Below are positions 43,010-51,604 of a stretch of DNA of 64,000 nucleotides, piece after piece. This DNA comes from Pseudarthrobacter oxydans (lineage in GTDB: Bacteria; Actinomycetota; Actinomycetes; Actinomycetales; Micrococcaceae): assembly GCF_013314975.1 (NCBI RefSeq), contig NZ_JABTYH010000003.1, forward strand, positions 165,371-229,370, written 5' to 3'. Within the stretch, counting starts at the first letter, position 1. The number at the start of each line of letters is the position of its first letter. The translations under genes and the position numbers were made by a program. Under the pieces are notes generated by a model. It worked only from the letters and a program-made list of their open reading frames with translations, ran no database searches and was not told where the DNA came from.

Positions 43010-44518
43010 CTACGGGGTTTGCTCTGCGTGCTCCGCATCCGCGATCTTTTGGGCGGCGGTGGTGATGTTCCGCGCCATGGCCGGAAAGATCAGGCTGTGG
43101 AAGGGCAGCACGGCCAGCCAGTACAGCCGCCCGCTAAGCCCCTTGGGGAAGAAGATGGCCCGCTGGCGGTAGCGGCTTCCGGTCCCGTCGGGCTCCACGG
43201 AGAGCTCCAGCCAGGCACGTCCCGGCGCCCGCATCTCCGCCCGCAGCCGCAGCAGCTTTCCTCGGTCGATGCGTTCCACACGCCACCAGTCAACAACCTC
43301 TCCGGTGGCCAGGGTATGGGGATGGCGGCGTCCGCGAAGCAGCCCGGCGCCGCCGGTCAGCTTGTCCAGCAAGCCGCGGACCTGCCACGCCAGGGGGAGG
43401 GAGTACCAGCCGTTCCGCCCGCCGATACCCTCGATCACTGTCCACACGTGCGCGGGGTCCACGTCGCCGTGGAAGGTCCGCTCGTCGATGTAGACCTTGT
43501 GTCCGGCCCAGTCGGGGTCGCTGGGCAGGGGATCGGCCGCCGCCCCCGCATTGGCCCACGTTGTTTGGACCTGGCCGTCGCGTTCCTTGCCAAGGGCCAG
43601 GGCGACGGCGCTGCGGTAGGTGGTCAGCCCGCCCTCGGGCTGCGGGATGAACTCGTCGATGTCGTGCTCGTCGGACACGGCATCATGCTGGAGGGACTGG
43701 ACCAGGGGAACAGCCATGGATAACGGGATGGGGGTGGTCAGGGCAACCCACATGCCGGCGAGCTTGGGCGCCGGGACGGGCAGTGCCAGCACCACCCGGT
43801 AGGGGAGTCCGGCTTCGGCCGCGTATTCCTTCATCATTCCGGCGTAGGTGAGGACCTGCCGGCAGCCGATGTCGAACGTGCGGTTGATCGGCCCCTCGAG
43901 CGATGCCGCCGAGACAAGGTAGTACAGGACATCCCGCACCGCGATGGCTTCGATCCGGTTGCGGACCCAGCTGGGTGCCGGCATCAGCGGCAGCGTCTCG
44001 GAAAGGTGGCGGATCATTTCGAAGGACGCCGAGCCTGACCCGATCACCACGCCGGCCTGGAACACGATGGCGTCCACCGGACTGTCCAGGAAGACTTTCC
44101 CCACCGCTTCCCGGGAACGCATGTGGGTGGACAGTTCGACCCCCGTGGGGTGCAGCCCGCCGAGGTAGACAATCCTGCCAACGCCCGCGGCCGCAGCGGC
44201 TTCCGCTGCCGTCCGGGCCATGGCCTGCTCCTTGGCCTCGAACCCGGACCCGGCCGCCATGGAATGCACCAGGTAGTAAAAGACGTCGACGCCGTCCAGC
44301 GCCTTCCGCAGCGCTCCGCCGTCGTCAAGGCTGCTTTCCACCACCTCCACCTGGTCCCGCCACGGCACTCCGGCAATCTTGTCCGGCGAGCGCACCAGGA
44401 CCTTGACCGTGTGGCCGGCCTCCAGGAGCTTGGGCACAAGCCGGCCCCCGATGTAGCCGGTGGCTCCGGTGACCAGGACAGTCCTGGAAGAAGGAGGGGT
44501 GCTGCTGGTTTCAGTCAT
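43010..44518 (-). CDS. SDR-type NAD(P)-binding protein with DUF2867 domain
   Basis: 502 residues, ATG preceded by AAGGAG. The N-terminal atypical SDR domain has VLVTGATGYIGGRLVPKLLE (NAD(P)-binding GxxGxxG), then VVESSLDDGGALRKALDGVD and FYYLVHSMAAGSGFEAKEQA. The C-terminal DUF2867 region (about 330-490) has VIEGIGGRNGWYSLPLAWQV and GEVVDWWRVERIDRGKLLRL. Homologues are annotated as nucleotide-sugar epimerases or NmrA-like oxidoreductases, but the substrate is unknown. Confidence 0.85.
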   Translation of the reverse strand: MTETSSTPPSSRTVLVTGATGYIGGRLVPKLLEAGHTVKVLVRSPDKIAGVPWRDQVEVVESSLDDGGALRKALDGVDVFYYLVHSMAAGSGFEAKEQAMARTAAEAAAAAGVGRIVYLGGLHPTGVELSTHMRSREAVGKVFLDSPVDAIVFQAGVVIGSGSASFEMIRHLSETLPLMPAPSWVRNRIEAIAVRDVLYYLVSAASLEGPINRTFDIGCRQVLTYAGMMKEYAAEAGLPYRVVLALPVPAPKLAGMWVALTTPIPLSMAVPLVQSLQHDAVSDEHDIDEFIPQPEGGLTTYRSAVALALGKERDGQVQTTWANAGAAADPLPSDPDWAGHKVYIDERTFHGDVDPAHVWTVIEGIGGRNGWYSLPLAWQVRGLLDKLTGGAGLLRGRRHPHTLATGEVVDWWRVERIDRGKLLRLRAEMRAPGRAWLELSVEPDGTGSRYRQRAIFFPKGLSGRLYWLAVLPFHSLIFPAMARNITTAAQKIADAEHAEQTP

Positions 44519-44703
44519 GGTGGCTCCTTATCGTCCACAGGCCATTCGGAGCGGCCCGCGGTCTGGACGGTTGCTTTCGTAGACTGCCGCCGGCATCAGC
44601 TGCCGGACTCGTCCGTCCCTGCCCAGCCTAGCCCCGCGCCAGAGTGCCAGCCCCGCGCCAGCGCACTGGTCCTTTGCCAGCGCGCATTGTCGGAGCTGCG
44701 CGG

Positions 44704-44709
44704 TAGGCT
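44704..44709 (+). promoter_or_regulatory. -10 element for mfd
   Basis: TAGGCT gives a transcript with a leader of about 70 nt ending in AGGAG. Just upstream a 13-bp direct repeat AGCCCCGCGCCAG occurs at 44630-44642 and 44649-44661. Confidence 0.45.
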
Positions 44710-44786
44710 GGGTTTACCCGGGATTCGCAGCGAATTTCGGGTTTTCGCGCTGCCTGCTTTCCCGCAACACCACAGGAGCTTCTGCC

Positions 44787-47700
44787 ATGAGCCTTCCCGG
44801 CCCGTCCACTCACGGTCCGTCCCTGGACGGACTCCGCCGCGCACTCGCCGCGGACCAGACCTTCGCGCGCGTCCGTGCCGAGGCTGCCCGCGGGTTCGCG
44901 GTCCGTGGCCAGGACTACCAGATCAGTGCACCCGCCGGGCTGCGGGCGGTGCTGCTGGCCGAAATGGCGGACGGCATAGCCGCCGCAGGGAACGACGACG
45001 GCGGGTCCGGCGTCGTGCTGGCCGTCACCGCGACGGGCCGGGAGGCCGAGGACCTGACGGCGGCGCTGCGGGCCTACCTTCCGGCGGACTGCGTGGCCGA
45101 GTTTCCCAGCTGGGAGACCCTGCCCCACGAGCGGCTCTCGCCCCGTTCGGACACCGTCGGCCGGCGGCTCTCCGTGCTGCGCCGCCTGGCACACCCGGAA
45201 ACGTCGACGGCGGGCCCGCTCCGGATTGTGGTGGCTCCCGTCCGCGCCGTGGTCCAGCCGGTGGTTGCGGGCCTTGGCGAGCTCGTCCCGGTCACCTTGA
45301 AGGTAGGCCAGGAACGGCCCTTCACCGAGGTGGTGCGGAGCCTCTCCGACGCCGCCTACGCCCGGGTGGACATGGTGACGCACCGCGGTGAGTTTGCTGT
45401 CCGCGGTGGGATCATCGACGTCTTTCCGCCCACTGAGGACCACCCCATCCGTGTGGAGTTCTTTGGCGACGAAGTGGACCAGATGCGCTGGTTCGCCGTG
45501 GCAGACCAGCGCTCGCTGTCCTCGCCCGGGCTGCACCACCCCACCGAGCTGCACGCCCCGCCCTGCCGCGAAATCCTCATCACCCCGTCCGTGATGTCCC
45601 GGGCAGCCACCCTCAAGGCGCAGCTCCCGGCAGCGGCAGACATGCTTGAGAAGATCGCCGGCGGAATCGCCGTGGAGGGCATGGAATCCCTGGCTCCCGT
45701 GCTGGTGGACGCCATGGTCCCGTTCGTGGAACAGCTGCCCGCAGGCTCGATCTCGGTGGTCATCGAACCCGAGAAAGTCCGCACCCGTGCCCACGACCTC
45801 GCCGCCACCAATGAGGAGTTCCTCGAGGCCGCCTGGTCCACGGCTTCGGACGGCGGGACGGCGCCGCTGGACCTCAGCTCGCAGGCAAGCGCCGCGCTCC
45901 ATTCCGCCAGCTTCCGCTCCCTCACGGAAACGCGCAGCTCCTCCCTGGACCACGGGGTCTCCTGGTGGTCCATCACGTCGCTGGCGCAGGACGAGGAACT
46001 GCTCCCGGATATCGACGTCCTGAACCTGCATGCCCGGGAACCGCGGGGCTACCAGGGCGATGTGGCCGAGATGATGGAGTTCATCGGTTCCCACGTCCGG
46101 GACCAGTGGCGGATCGTCGTCGCCACTGAAGGCCCCGGACCTGCCCAGCGCCTGGCCGAGCTGTTCCACGAGAACGACATCCCCTGCGCCAGGGTGGACA
46201 GCCTGGACCACGAGCCCCAGGCGGGCATCATCGAGGTGACCACTGCCGCCGTCGGACGCGGTTTCGTCCTGGACGGGCTCAAACTGGGCCTGCTCACCGA
46301 AGCCGACCTGCTGGGCCGTACCTCCGCCGGGTCAACCAAGGACATGCGCCGCATGCCCTCCAAACGCCGCAACGCCGTGGACCCGCTGCAGCTCGTGGCG
46401 GGCGATCACGTGGTTCACGAGCAGCACGGCATCGGCAAGTTCGTGGAACTGATCCAGCGCAAGATCACCGTCGGCGGCTCGAAAGATACAGCCGGGGTGC
46501 GGGAGTACCTGGTGCTGGAGTATGCCCCGTCCAAGCGCGGCGCGCCGGGGGACAGGCTGTTCGTTCCCACGGACCAGCTGGACCAGGTGACCCGCTACGT
46601 GGGCGGCGATACCCCTGTCCTGAGCAAGATGGGCGGCGCGGACTGGGCCAGCACCAAGTCCAAGGCGCGCAAGGCCGTCAAGGAGATCGCCGGGGAGCTC
46701 ATCCGGCTGTACTCCGCCCGGATGGCGTCCCGCGGGCACGCGTTCGGCCCGGACACCCCCTGGCAGCGGGAACTGGAGGAAGCCTTCCCCTACGTGGAGA
46801 CGCCGGATCAGCTGACCACCATCAACGAGGTCAAGGCGGACATGGAGCGCGAGATCCCCATGGACCGGCTGGTCTCCGGTGACGTGGGCTACGGCAAGAC
46901 GGAGATCGCCGTGCGGGCCGCGTTCAAGGCGGTCCAGGACGGCAAGCAGGTGGCCGTGCTGGTGCCCACCACGCTGCTGGCCCAGCAGCACTACGAAACG
47001 TTTACCGAACGGTTCTCCGGCTTCCCCCTGCGCGTGAAGCCGCTGTCCCGTTTCCAGGCGTCCAAGGAGGCCAAGGAGACGGCGGAGGGCGTCAAGAACG
47101 GCACCGTGGACGTGGTGATCGGCACGCACCGGCTCCTGTCCAAGGACTTCGAGTTCAAGGACCTTGGCCTGGTGATCGTGGACGAGGAACAGCGCTTCGG
47201 GGTGGAGCACAAGGAAGCGCTCAAGAAGATGCGGACCAACGTGGACGTGCTCGCCATGAGCGCGACCCCCATCCCGCGCACGCTGGAGATGTCCCTCACC
47301 GGCATCCGCGAAACCTCCACCCTGGCCACGCCGCCGGAGGAACGGCACCCGGTCCTGACGTACGTGGGCCCGTACACGGACAAACAGACCTCAGCCGCCA
47401 TCCGCCGCGAGCTGATGCGCGAAGGCCAGGTGTTCTTCGTCCACAACCGGGTGTCCACCATCGAACGGACGGCCGCAAAGATCCGTGAGCTGGTGCCCGA
47501 GGCCCGGGTCGAGGTGGCGCACGGCAAGATGTCCGAAAGCCGCCTGGAACAGATCATCGTGGACTTCTGGGAGAAGCGCTTTGATGTCCTGGTGTGCACC
47601 ACCATCATCGAAACCGGGCTGGACATCTCCAACGCCAACACCCTGATCGTGGACGGCGCGGACAAGTACGGCCTGTCCCAGCTGCACCAGCTGCGCGGAC

Positions 47701-48464
47701 GCGTGGGCCGCGGCCGGGAACGCGCCTACGCCTACTTCCTCTACCCGTCGGAGAAGCCGCTGGGCGAGGTGGCCCTGGAGCGGCTCAAGGCCGTGGCCAC
47801 GCACAACGAGCTCGGCGCGGGCATGCAGCTGGCCATGAAGGACCTGGAGATCCGTGGTGCCGGCAACCTGCTCGGTGGTGAACAGTCCGGCCACATCCAG
47901 GGCGTCGGATTCGATCTGTACATCCGCCTGGTGGGCGAGGCCGTGGCAGACTTCCGCGGCGAGGCCGAGGAAAAGGCAGCAGAGATGAAGATCGAACTGC
48001 CGGTGAACGCCCACCTTCCGCACGACTACGTGCCGGGGGAGCGGCTGCGCCTGGAGGCGTACCGCAAGCTCGCGGCTGCCCTCACCAACGAGGCCATCGA
48101 CGAGGTCCTGGCAGAACTGGTGGACCGGTACGGAGAGCCGCCGCTGCCGGCCCAAAACCTTGTGTCCGTGGCCCGCTTCCGCGTGGGCGCCCGTGAAGCC
48201 GGCCTGTCCGATGTTGCCCTGCAGGGCAACTTCATCAAATTCTCGCCGGCCACTCTTCCGGAATCCAAGGTCATGCGGCTGAACCGGATGTATCCGGGGT
48301 CCCAGTCCAAGCCTGCTCTTGATGCCGTGCTGGTCCCCAAGCCGAAGACGGCAAGGATCGGCGGTCGTGACCTGCAGGATGCGGAGATCCTGGACTGGGC
48401 CAACGGAGTCATCCGCAACATCTTCTCCGACGCGCCGCTCACCGCTCCGGCAGTCAGCGGATAG
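44787..48464 (+). CDS. mfd: Transcription-repair coupling factor
   Basis: 1225 residues. Mfd removes stalled RNA polymerase and recruits UvrA/UvrB. Domains in order: the N-terminal UvrB-like part (about 1-340, with EFPSWETLPHERLSPRSDTV and GGIIDVFPPTEDHPIRVEFF), the RNA-polymerase-interaction domain (about 535-610, DPLQLVAGDHVVHEQHGIGK), the translocase with Walker A in LVSGDVGYGKTEIAVRAAFK, DEEQRFGVEHKEAL and the SATPIPRTLEM motif, QLRGRVGRGRERAYAYF, and the C-terminal TRCF domain (about 1050-1160). ATG with AGGAG. Confidence 0.98.
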   Translation: MSLPGPSTHGPSLDGLRRALAADQTFARVRAEAARGFAVRGQDYQISAPAGLRAVLLAEMADGIAAAGNDDGGSGVVLAVTATGREAEDLTAALRAYLPADCVAEFPSWETLPHERLSPRSDTVGRRLSVLRRLAHPETSTAGPLRIVVAPVRAVVQPVVAGLGELVPVTLKVGQERPFTEVVRSLSDAAYARVDMVTHRGEFAVRGGIIDVFPPTEDHPIRVEFFGDEVDQMRWFAVADQRSLSSPGLHHPTELHAPPCREILITPSVMSRAATLKAQLPAAADMLEKIAGGIAVEGMESLAPVLVDAMVPFVEQLPAGSISVVIEPEKVRTRAHDLAATNEEFLEAAWSTASDGGTAPLDLSSQASAALHSASFRSLTETRSSSLDHGVSWWSITSLAQDEELLPDIDVLNLHAREPRGYQGDVAEMMEFIGSHVRDQWRIVVATEGPGPAQRLAELFHENDIPCARVDSLDHEPQAGIIEVTTAAVGRGFVLDGLKLGLLTEADLLGRTSAGSTKDMRRMPSKRRNAVDPLQLVAGDHVVHEQHGIGKFVELIQRKITVGGSKDTAGVREYLVLEYAPSKRGAPGDRLFVPTDQLDQVTRYVGGDTPVLSKMGGADWASTKSKARKAVKEIAGELIRLYSARMASRGHAFGPDTPWQRELEEAFPYVETPDQLTTINEVKADMEREIPMDRLVSGDVGYGKTEIAVRAAFKAVQDGKQVAVLVPTTLLAQQHYETFTERFSGFPLRVKPLSRFQASKEAKETAEGVKNGTVDVVIGTHRLLSKDFEFKDLGLVIVDEEQRFGVEHKEALKKMRTNVDVLAMSATPIPRTLEMSLTGIRETSTLATPPEERHPVLTYVGPYTDKQTSAAIRRELMREGQVFFVHNRVSTIERTAAKIRELVPEARVEVAHGKMSESRLEQIIVDFWEKRFDVLVCTTIIETGLDISNANTLIVDGADKYGLSQLHQLRGRVGRGRERAYAYFLYPSEKPLGEVALERLKAVATHNELGAGMQLAMKDLEIRGAGNLLGGEQSGHIQGVGFDLYIRLVGEAVADFRGEAEEKAAEMKIELPVNAHLPHDYVPGERLRLEAYRKLAAALTNEAIDEVLAELVDRYGEPPLPAQNLVSVARFRVGAREAGLSDVALQGNFIKFSPATLPESKVMRLNRMYPGSQSKPALDAVLVPKPKTARIGGRDLQDAEILDWANGVIRNIFSDAPLTAPAVSG

Positions 48465-48468
48465 CCGC

Positions 48469-49284
48469 ATGATGGGAGGACACCACGCCGCGTCGGGAGC
48501 CGCGGCGTGGGTGGCTATTGCCTCGACGGGCCCGTACACGCTGGGCTGGTATCCGCTGGACGCCACCGGGATCCTGATCGGTGGAATGGCGACGGCGGGA
48601 ACAGCCCTGGTGTGCGACTGGGACCACCGGCACAGCACAGTTGCAAATTCCCTGCCGCCGCTGTCCAACGTGATTGCCGTCGGGATTGAAAACGCCAGCG
48701 GCGGGCACCGCCAGGGGACGCACTCCGTCCTGGGTGCGGCTTTCTTCGTCCTGCTGGCCACGCTGGCGGGGCAGGTCCAGCTGCAGACGGACTGGGGCCT
48801 GCTTTCCGTGGGCGCAGGGCTGCTGTGCATGTTCATGATCAACATTGCGGCCAAGGCCTTGAAGCTGTTCCCGAAGGCGGGGTTCATCAGCAACTGGATC
48901 TTCGCGCTGACCATGGCGGGCCTGGTCACCTGGTTCGCGCCGGACCAGTGGACCTGGCTTCCGGTATCCATGCTGACCGGCGTTGTGGTCCACATCGTGG
49001 GGGACCTGGTGACCGCCGGCGGTGTCCCTTTGCTGTGGCCGCTCGTGGTCAGGCCGCCCAAACCCCTGCGCCGGGTGCCGCTGCTGCGCCAGGTGTGGCG
49101 GCCCAACGGGGCACTGTCCCTCCCGCTGCTGGGACGGGCCGGGTCAAAACGCGAGTGGCTTGTCCTGATTCCCGTGAGCGCCTACGCCATGGTGGGCCTG
49201 TCCGTGGCCGCCTGGTCCCTGGCCCACGCCCACTGGGGCCGCGCGGCCGACGCCGCGGTGGCGTGGGCGCGCATCTGGTTCTGA
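48469..49284 (+). CDS. Metal-dependent hydrolase-like membrane protein (YdjM family)
   Basis: 271 residues from the ATG at 48469, 4 nt after mfd. The N-terminal MMGGHHAASGAAAWVAIAST with a His pair, then DWDHRHSTVANSLPPLSN and GGHRQGTHSVLGAAFFVLLA, are YdjM/PF04307 motifs; about five membrane segments follow. The last part has VVVHIVGDLVTAGGVPLLWP, the second metal-binding-type motif. The family is called 'metal-dependent hydrolase', without a known substrate. Confidence 0.85.
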   Translation: MMGGHHAASGAAAWVAIASTGPYTLGWYPLDATGILIGGMATAGTALVCDWDHRHSTVANSLPPLSNVIAVGIENASGGHRQGTHSVLGAAFFVLLATLAGQVQLQTDWGLLSVGAGLLCMFMINIAAKALKLFPKAGFISNWIFALTMAGLVTWFAPDQWTWLPVSMLTGVVVHIVGDLVTAGGVPLLWPLVVRPPKPLRRVPLLRQVWRPNGALSLPLLGRAGSKREWLVLIPVSAYAMVGLSVAAWSLAHAHWGRAADAAVAWARIWF

Positions 49285-49293
49285 ACCTTAAGC

Positions 49294-49332
49294 AAAAAAG
49301 AACCCTTGGACCGTCCGGTCCAAGGGTTCTTT
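49294..49332. terminator. Strong bidirectional terminator
   Basis: AAAGAACCCTTGGACC pairs perfectly with GGTCCAAGGGTTCTTT around CGTC (16-bp stem). An A run on the left and a T run on the right allow use by both the YdjM-family gene and the convergent small gene. Confidence 0.9.
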
Positions 49333-49346
49333 GTGGTTTCGTGCGC

Positions 49347-49610
49347 CTAGTGTTCGCCGGCGGAGTCTGAGCGTCCCAGGATGCTCTGCGGAATCCAGAA
49401 GGCCAGGGCAAACAGCGCAAGGCAGACTGCCATGGGCCAGGGGTTATCCAGCGTGAGGAAGGAAAGCGAGTACACGGCTCCCAGGAACAGCGCGATCATG
49501 GCGACAAAGAGGAGGATGCTCGTGCCGAGCTTGTTCTCGTTCTGCGGGGTCTGGATGGTCCCTTCGTGGGACGACGAGCCCTGGCTGGACGCCGTGATCT
49601 TGCTGGACAT
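49347..49610 (-). CDS. Small hypothetical membrane protein
   Basis: 87 residues. A Ser/Gln-rich N-terminus of about 28 residues, then two membrane helices (LGTSILLFVAMIALFLGAVY and WPMAVCLALFALAFWIP) and a short tail. AGGAGG is upstream of the ATG. I recognise no family. It lies 50 nt downstream of deoC on the same strand and may be in its operon. Confidence 0.75.
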   Translation of the reverse strand: MSSKITASSQGSSSHEGTIQTPQNENKLGTSILLFVAMIALFLGAVYSLSFLTLDNPWPMAVCLALFALAFWIPQSILGRSDSAGEH

Positions 49611-49660
49611 AATTCCTCCTCGGCCCCGCGGGGCTCAATCTGTGGCGGCTTCCGGTGCCT

Positions 49661-50386
49661 TCAGTACGACGACGAACCCTGTTCACCGTTCACAATGGCA
49701 ATCCCGGAGCTGGCACCAATACGTGTTGCACCAGCTGCAATCATAGCCTGCGCATCCGCAAGGGAGCGTACCCCGCCGGAGGCCTTGACGCCCAGGCCGG
49801 GTCCCACCGTTGCGCGCATCAGGGCGATGTCCTCCGCTGTTGCACCGCCCCCGTTGAAGCCGGTGGAGGTCTTCACGAAGTCCGCGCCGGCTTCCACAGC
49901 CGCCTGGCAGGCCGTGACCTTCTGGCTGTCGGTGAGCAGCGCCGTTTCGATAATGACCTTCAGAATCGCGCCGCTGGCGTGCACTGCCTCGGCCACGGAG
50001 GAGATGTCCTCAACGAGCGCGCCCTTGTCCCCTGCCCTTGCAGCGGCGATGTTGATGACCATGTCCACTTCATCGGCCCCGTCCAGCACCGCGCCGCGGG
50101 CTTCGAAGGTCTTGACGTCGGTGGGTGTGGCACCCAGCGGGAACCCCACCACCGAGCAGGTGAGGACCCCGGTGCCCCTGAGCGCGGTCTTGACGGTCTT
50201 GACCCAGATGGGGTTGACGCAGACTGACTTGAAACCGTATTCGGCCGCTTCCGCGCATACCTTGAGGACGTCGGCTTCCCCAGCCTCAGGCTTCAGCAGC
50301 GTGTGGTCGATGTAGGACGCTATGCTGCCGGAACCTGCGGCGCCGGTGGCTGTGGTCTGAACGGAAGGGGTGGCTTCGTTGCTCAT
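49661..50386 (-). CDS. deoC: Deoxyribose-phosphate aldolase
   Basis: 241 residues from the ATG at 50386 ([10 protein letters not shown]), which has GGAGAGGA upstream; the frame runs on to 50458. DeoC splits deoxyribose-5-phosphate into acetaldehyde and glyceraldehyde-3-phosphate. Motifs: [20 protein letters not shown], the [20 protein letters not shown] block, [20 protein letters not shown] with the first lysine, and the Schiff-base Lys in [20 protein letters not shown]. Purine nucleoside phosphorylase and a phosphosugar mutase occur 8-10 kb away and could form the same salvage route. Confidence 0.96.
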   Translation of the reverse strand: MSNEATPSVQTTATGAAGSGSIASYIDHTLLKPEAGEADVLKVCAEAAEYGFKSVCVNPIWVKTVKTALRGTGVLTCSVVGFPLGATPTDVKTFEARGAVLDGADEVDMVINIAAARAGDKGALVEDISSVAEAVHASGAILKVIIETALLTDSQKVTACQAAVEAGADFVKTSTGFNGGGATAEDIALMRATVGPGLGVKASGGVRSLADAQAMIAAGATRIGASSGIAIVNGEQGSSSY

Positions 50387-50507
50387 GATGGTCCTCTCCA
50401 GGGGCCTGTGGGCCGGGCGTTGTAACGCCCATGACTCGTTTCGGAACCATCTTGCCACAGCCCGGATCGCCGCCCGCTCCGGGGGCGGGAGGCGTCCCTT
50501 CGAGCCG

Positions 50508-51377
50508 TCAGGCCGCGGCCTGCAGCGGAACGGCGCCCGAGCCAGCCGAGGCCGCGGTCAGCAGCTGGGTGGCGCAGGCGCCCGCAGCGGAAGCCGCCGC
50601 AACCAGCAGGCCCAGCCGGACGCCGTCGAACGCTGCGGCGTCACCGAGGGCCCAGATGCCGGGAACCGACGTCCGGAAGTCCTGGCTGATGACAATCCCT
50701 CCGCTGGGCGCGGTCCGCAGGCCGGCGCTGGCGGCCAGTCCGTCCCGTGAGACCCGCTCCTCCGCCAGAACCACCAGGTCACCGTTCATGCTGCTGCCGT
50801 CCTCGAAGATCACCGCGGACGCAGCCAGGCCGGACGCGGACGTGCCGGGAACGACGGCGGCCGGGCGGGCTGTGGTGCGGACCGGGCGGACGCCCTGGGC
50901 GCGGAGCACGGCCTCAGCCTGGCCGGCCGCCGTGCCGTTGCCCACCAGGATGCCCAGTGGGCGGCGGCCGAGCTCCCTGGCTACCTCGCTGACGGCCTCC
51001 CCGATGCGGGCGGCATCGTCAATGGTGGAGTAGCTCAGGCAGGCGCCCGCTCCTTCCACCGGGCTGGCCACGGGTGCCGATCCGGTGGCGATGACCAGCT
51101 GGTCGTAGGCGAATTCCATGCCGTCCGCGGTGGCCACGGTGCGGTTGACGGCGTCGATGTGGCTTGCCGGCTGGCCGAACCGGACCGAGACCTGCGGCAG
51201 CAGCGCCAGCTCCAGCAGTTCCTCCGGGGTGTCGTCCCGGTTGCTCAGCACGGTGATGGTGCCGGTGAAACGGGCCCGGTCCAGCTGGCTGACAAGCGCC
51301 TGGGCAGCAGGACCTGCCCCCGCGATGACAATGCGGGTGGCGGCGGAGGTGGATGTGGAGGGTGCCGGAGCGGACAT
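50508..51377 (-). CDS. Degenerate FAD/NAD-binding oxidoreductase related to the NirB N-terminus
   Basis: 289 residues, shorter than the roughly 400 of complete family members. The FAD motif is visible as [17 protein letters not shown], then [15 protein letters not shown] and the second FAD motif [20 protein letters not shown]. The segment after the first strand that normally has the YDRxxLSK motif is absent. The NAD-binding site is degenerate: [20 protein letters not shown] lacks GGGxLGxE. It shares these parts with NirB (53817-56462) and lies next to the nitrite cluster. It may be non-catalytic; role unknown. AAAGGG precedes the ATG. Confidence 0.75.
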   Translation of the reverse strand: MSAPAPSTSTSAATRIVIAGAGPAAQALVSQLDRARFTGTITVLSNRDDTPEELLELALLPQVSVRFGQPASHIDAVNRTVATADGMEFAYDQLVIATGSAPVASPVEGAGACLSYSTIDDAARIGEAVSEVARELGRRPLGILVGNGTAAGQAEAVLRAQGVRPVRTTARPAAVVPGTSASGLAASAVIFEDGSSMNGDLVVLAEERVSRDGLAASAGLRTAPSGGIVISQDFRTSVPGIWALGDAAAFDGVRLGLLVAAASAAGACATQLLTAASAGSGAVPLQAAA

Positions 51378-51458
51378 GTGCTGGCCCTTTCGCTGGCGGC
51401 CGGAAGCGGCCGGAACTTCGTGATGGAACCCAGCGTAGGCCCGTGCCTTTTCCGGCGT

Positions 51459-51529
51459 GTTTCCCGGCAGTTGCTGTTTAAAGGCCCGGTGTTCGCCAGT
51501 GTTTACCGGCCGGTAACAGAACCCGTGAC
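51459..51529. promoter_or_regulatory. Possible GlnR-type sites upstream of the FAD protein gene
   Basis: GTTTC (51459) and GTTGC (51470) are 11 bp apart, reading GCAAC-n6-GAAAC on the minus strand. GTTTAC-n6-GTAAC lies at 51501-51517, inside the 14-bp palindrome TTACCGGCCGGTAA, followed by GTGAC at 51525. GlnR boxes are GTnAC-n6-GaAAC. A minus-strand -10 (complement of 51432-51437) lies downstream. Weaker than the nirB array. Confidence 0.35.
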
Positions 51530-51604
51530 CTGCCTCTCATCCGCCAGCTGGCCGACACAATTGCCTTGTGCTGCTGCCCGTCGGTGCTGTCCGTCCCGGG
51601 ATTC

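Noticed and set aside
44628..46211. 527-codon open frame on the minus strand
   Set aside because: Complement of mfd and the SDR-mfd spacer; low-complexity shadow.
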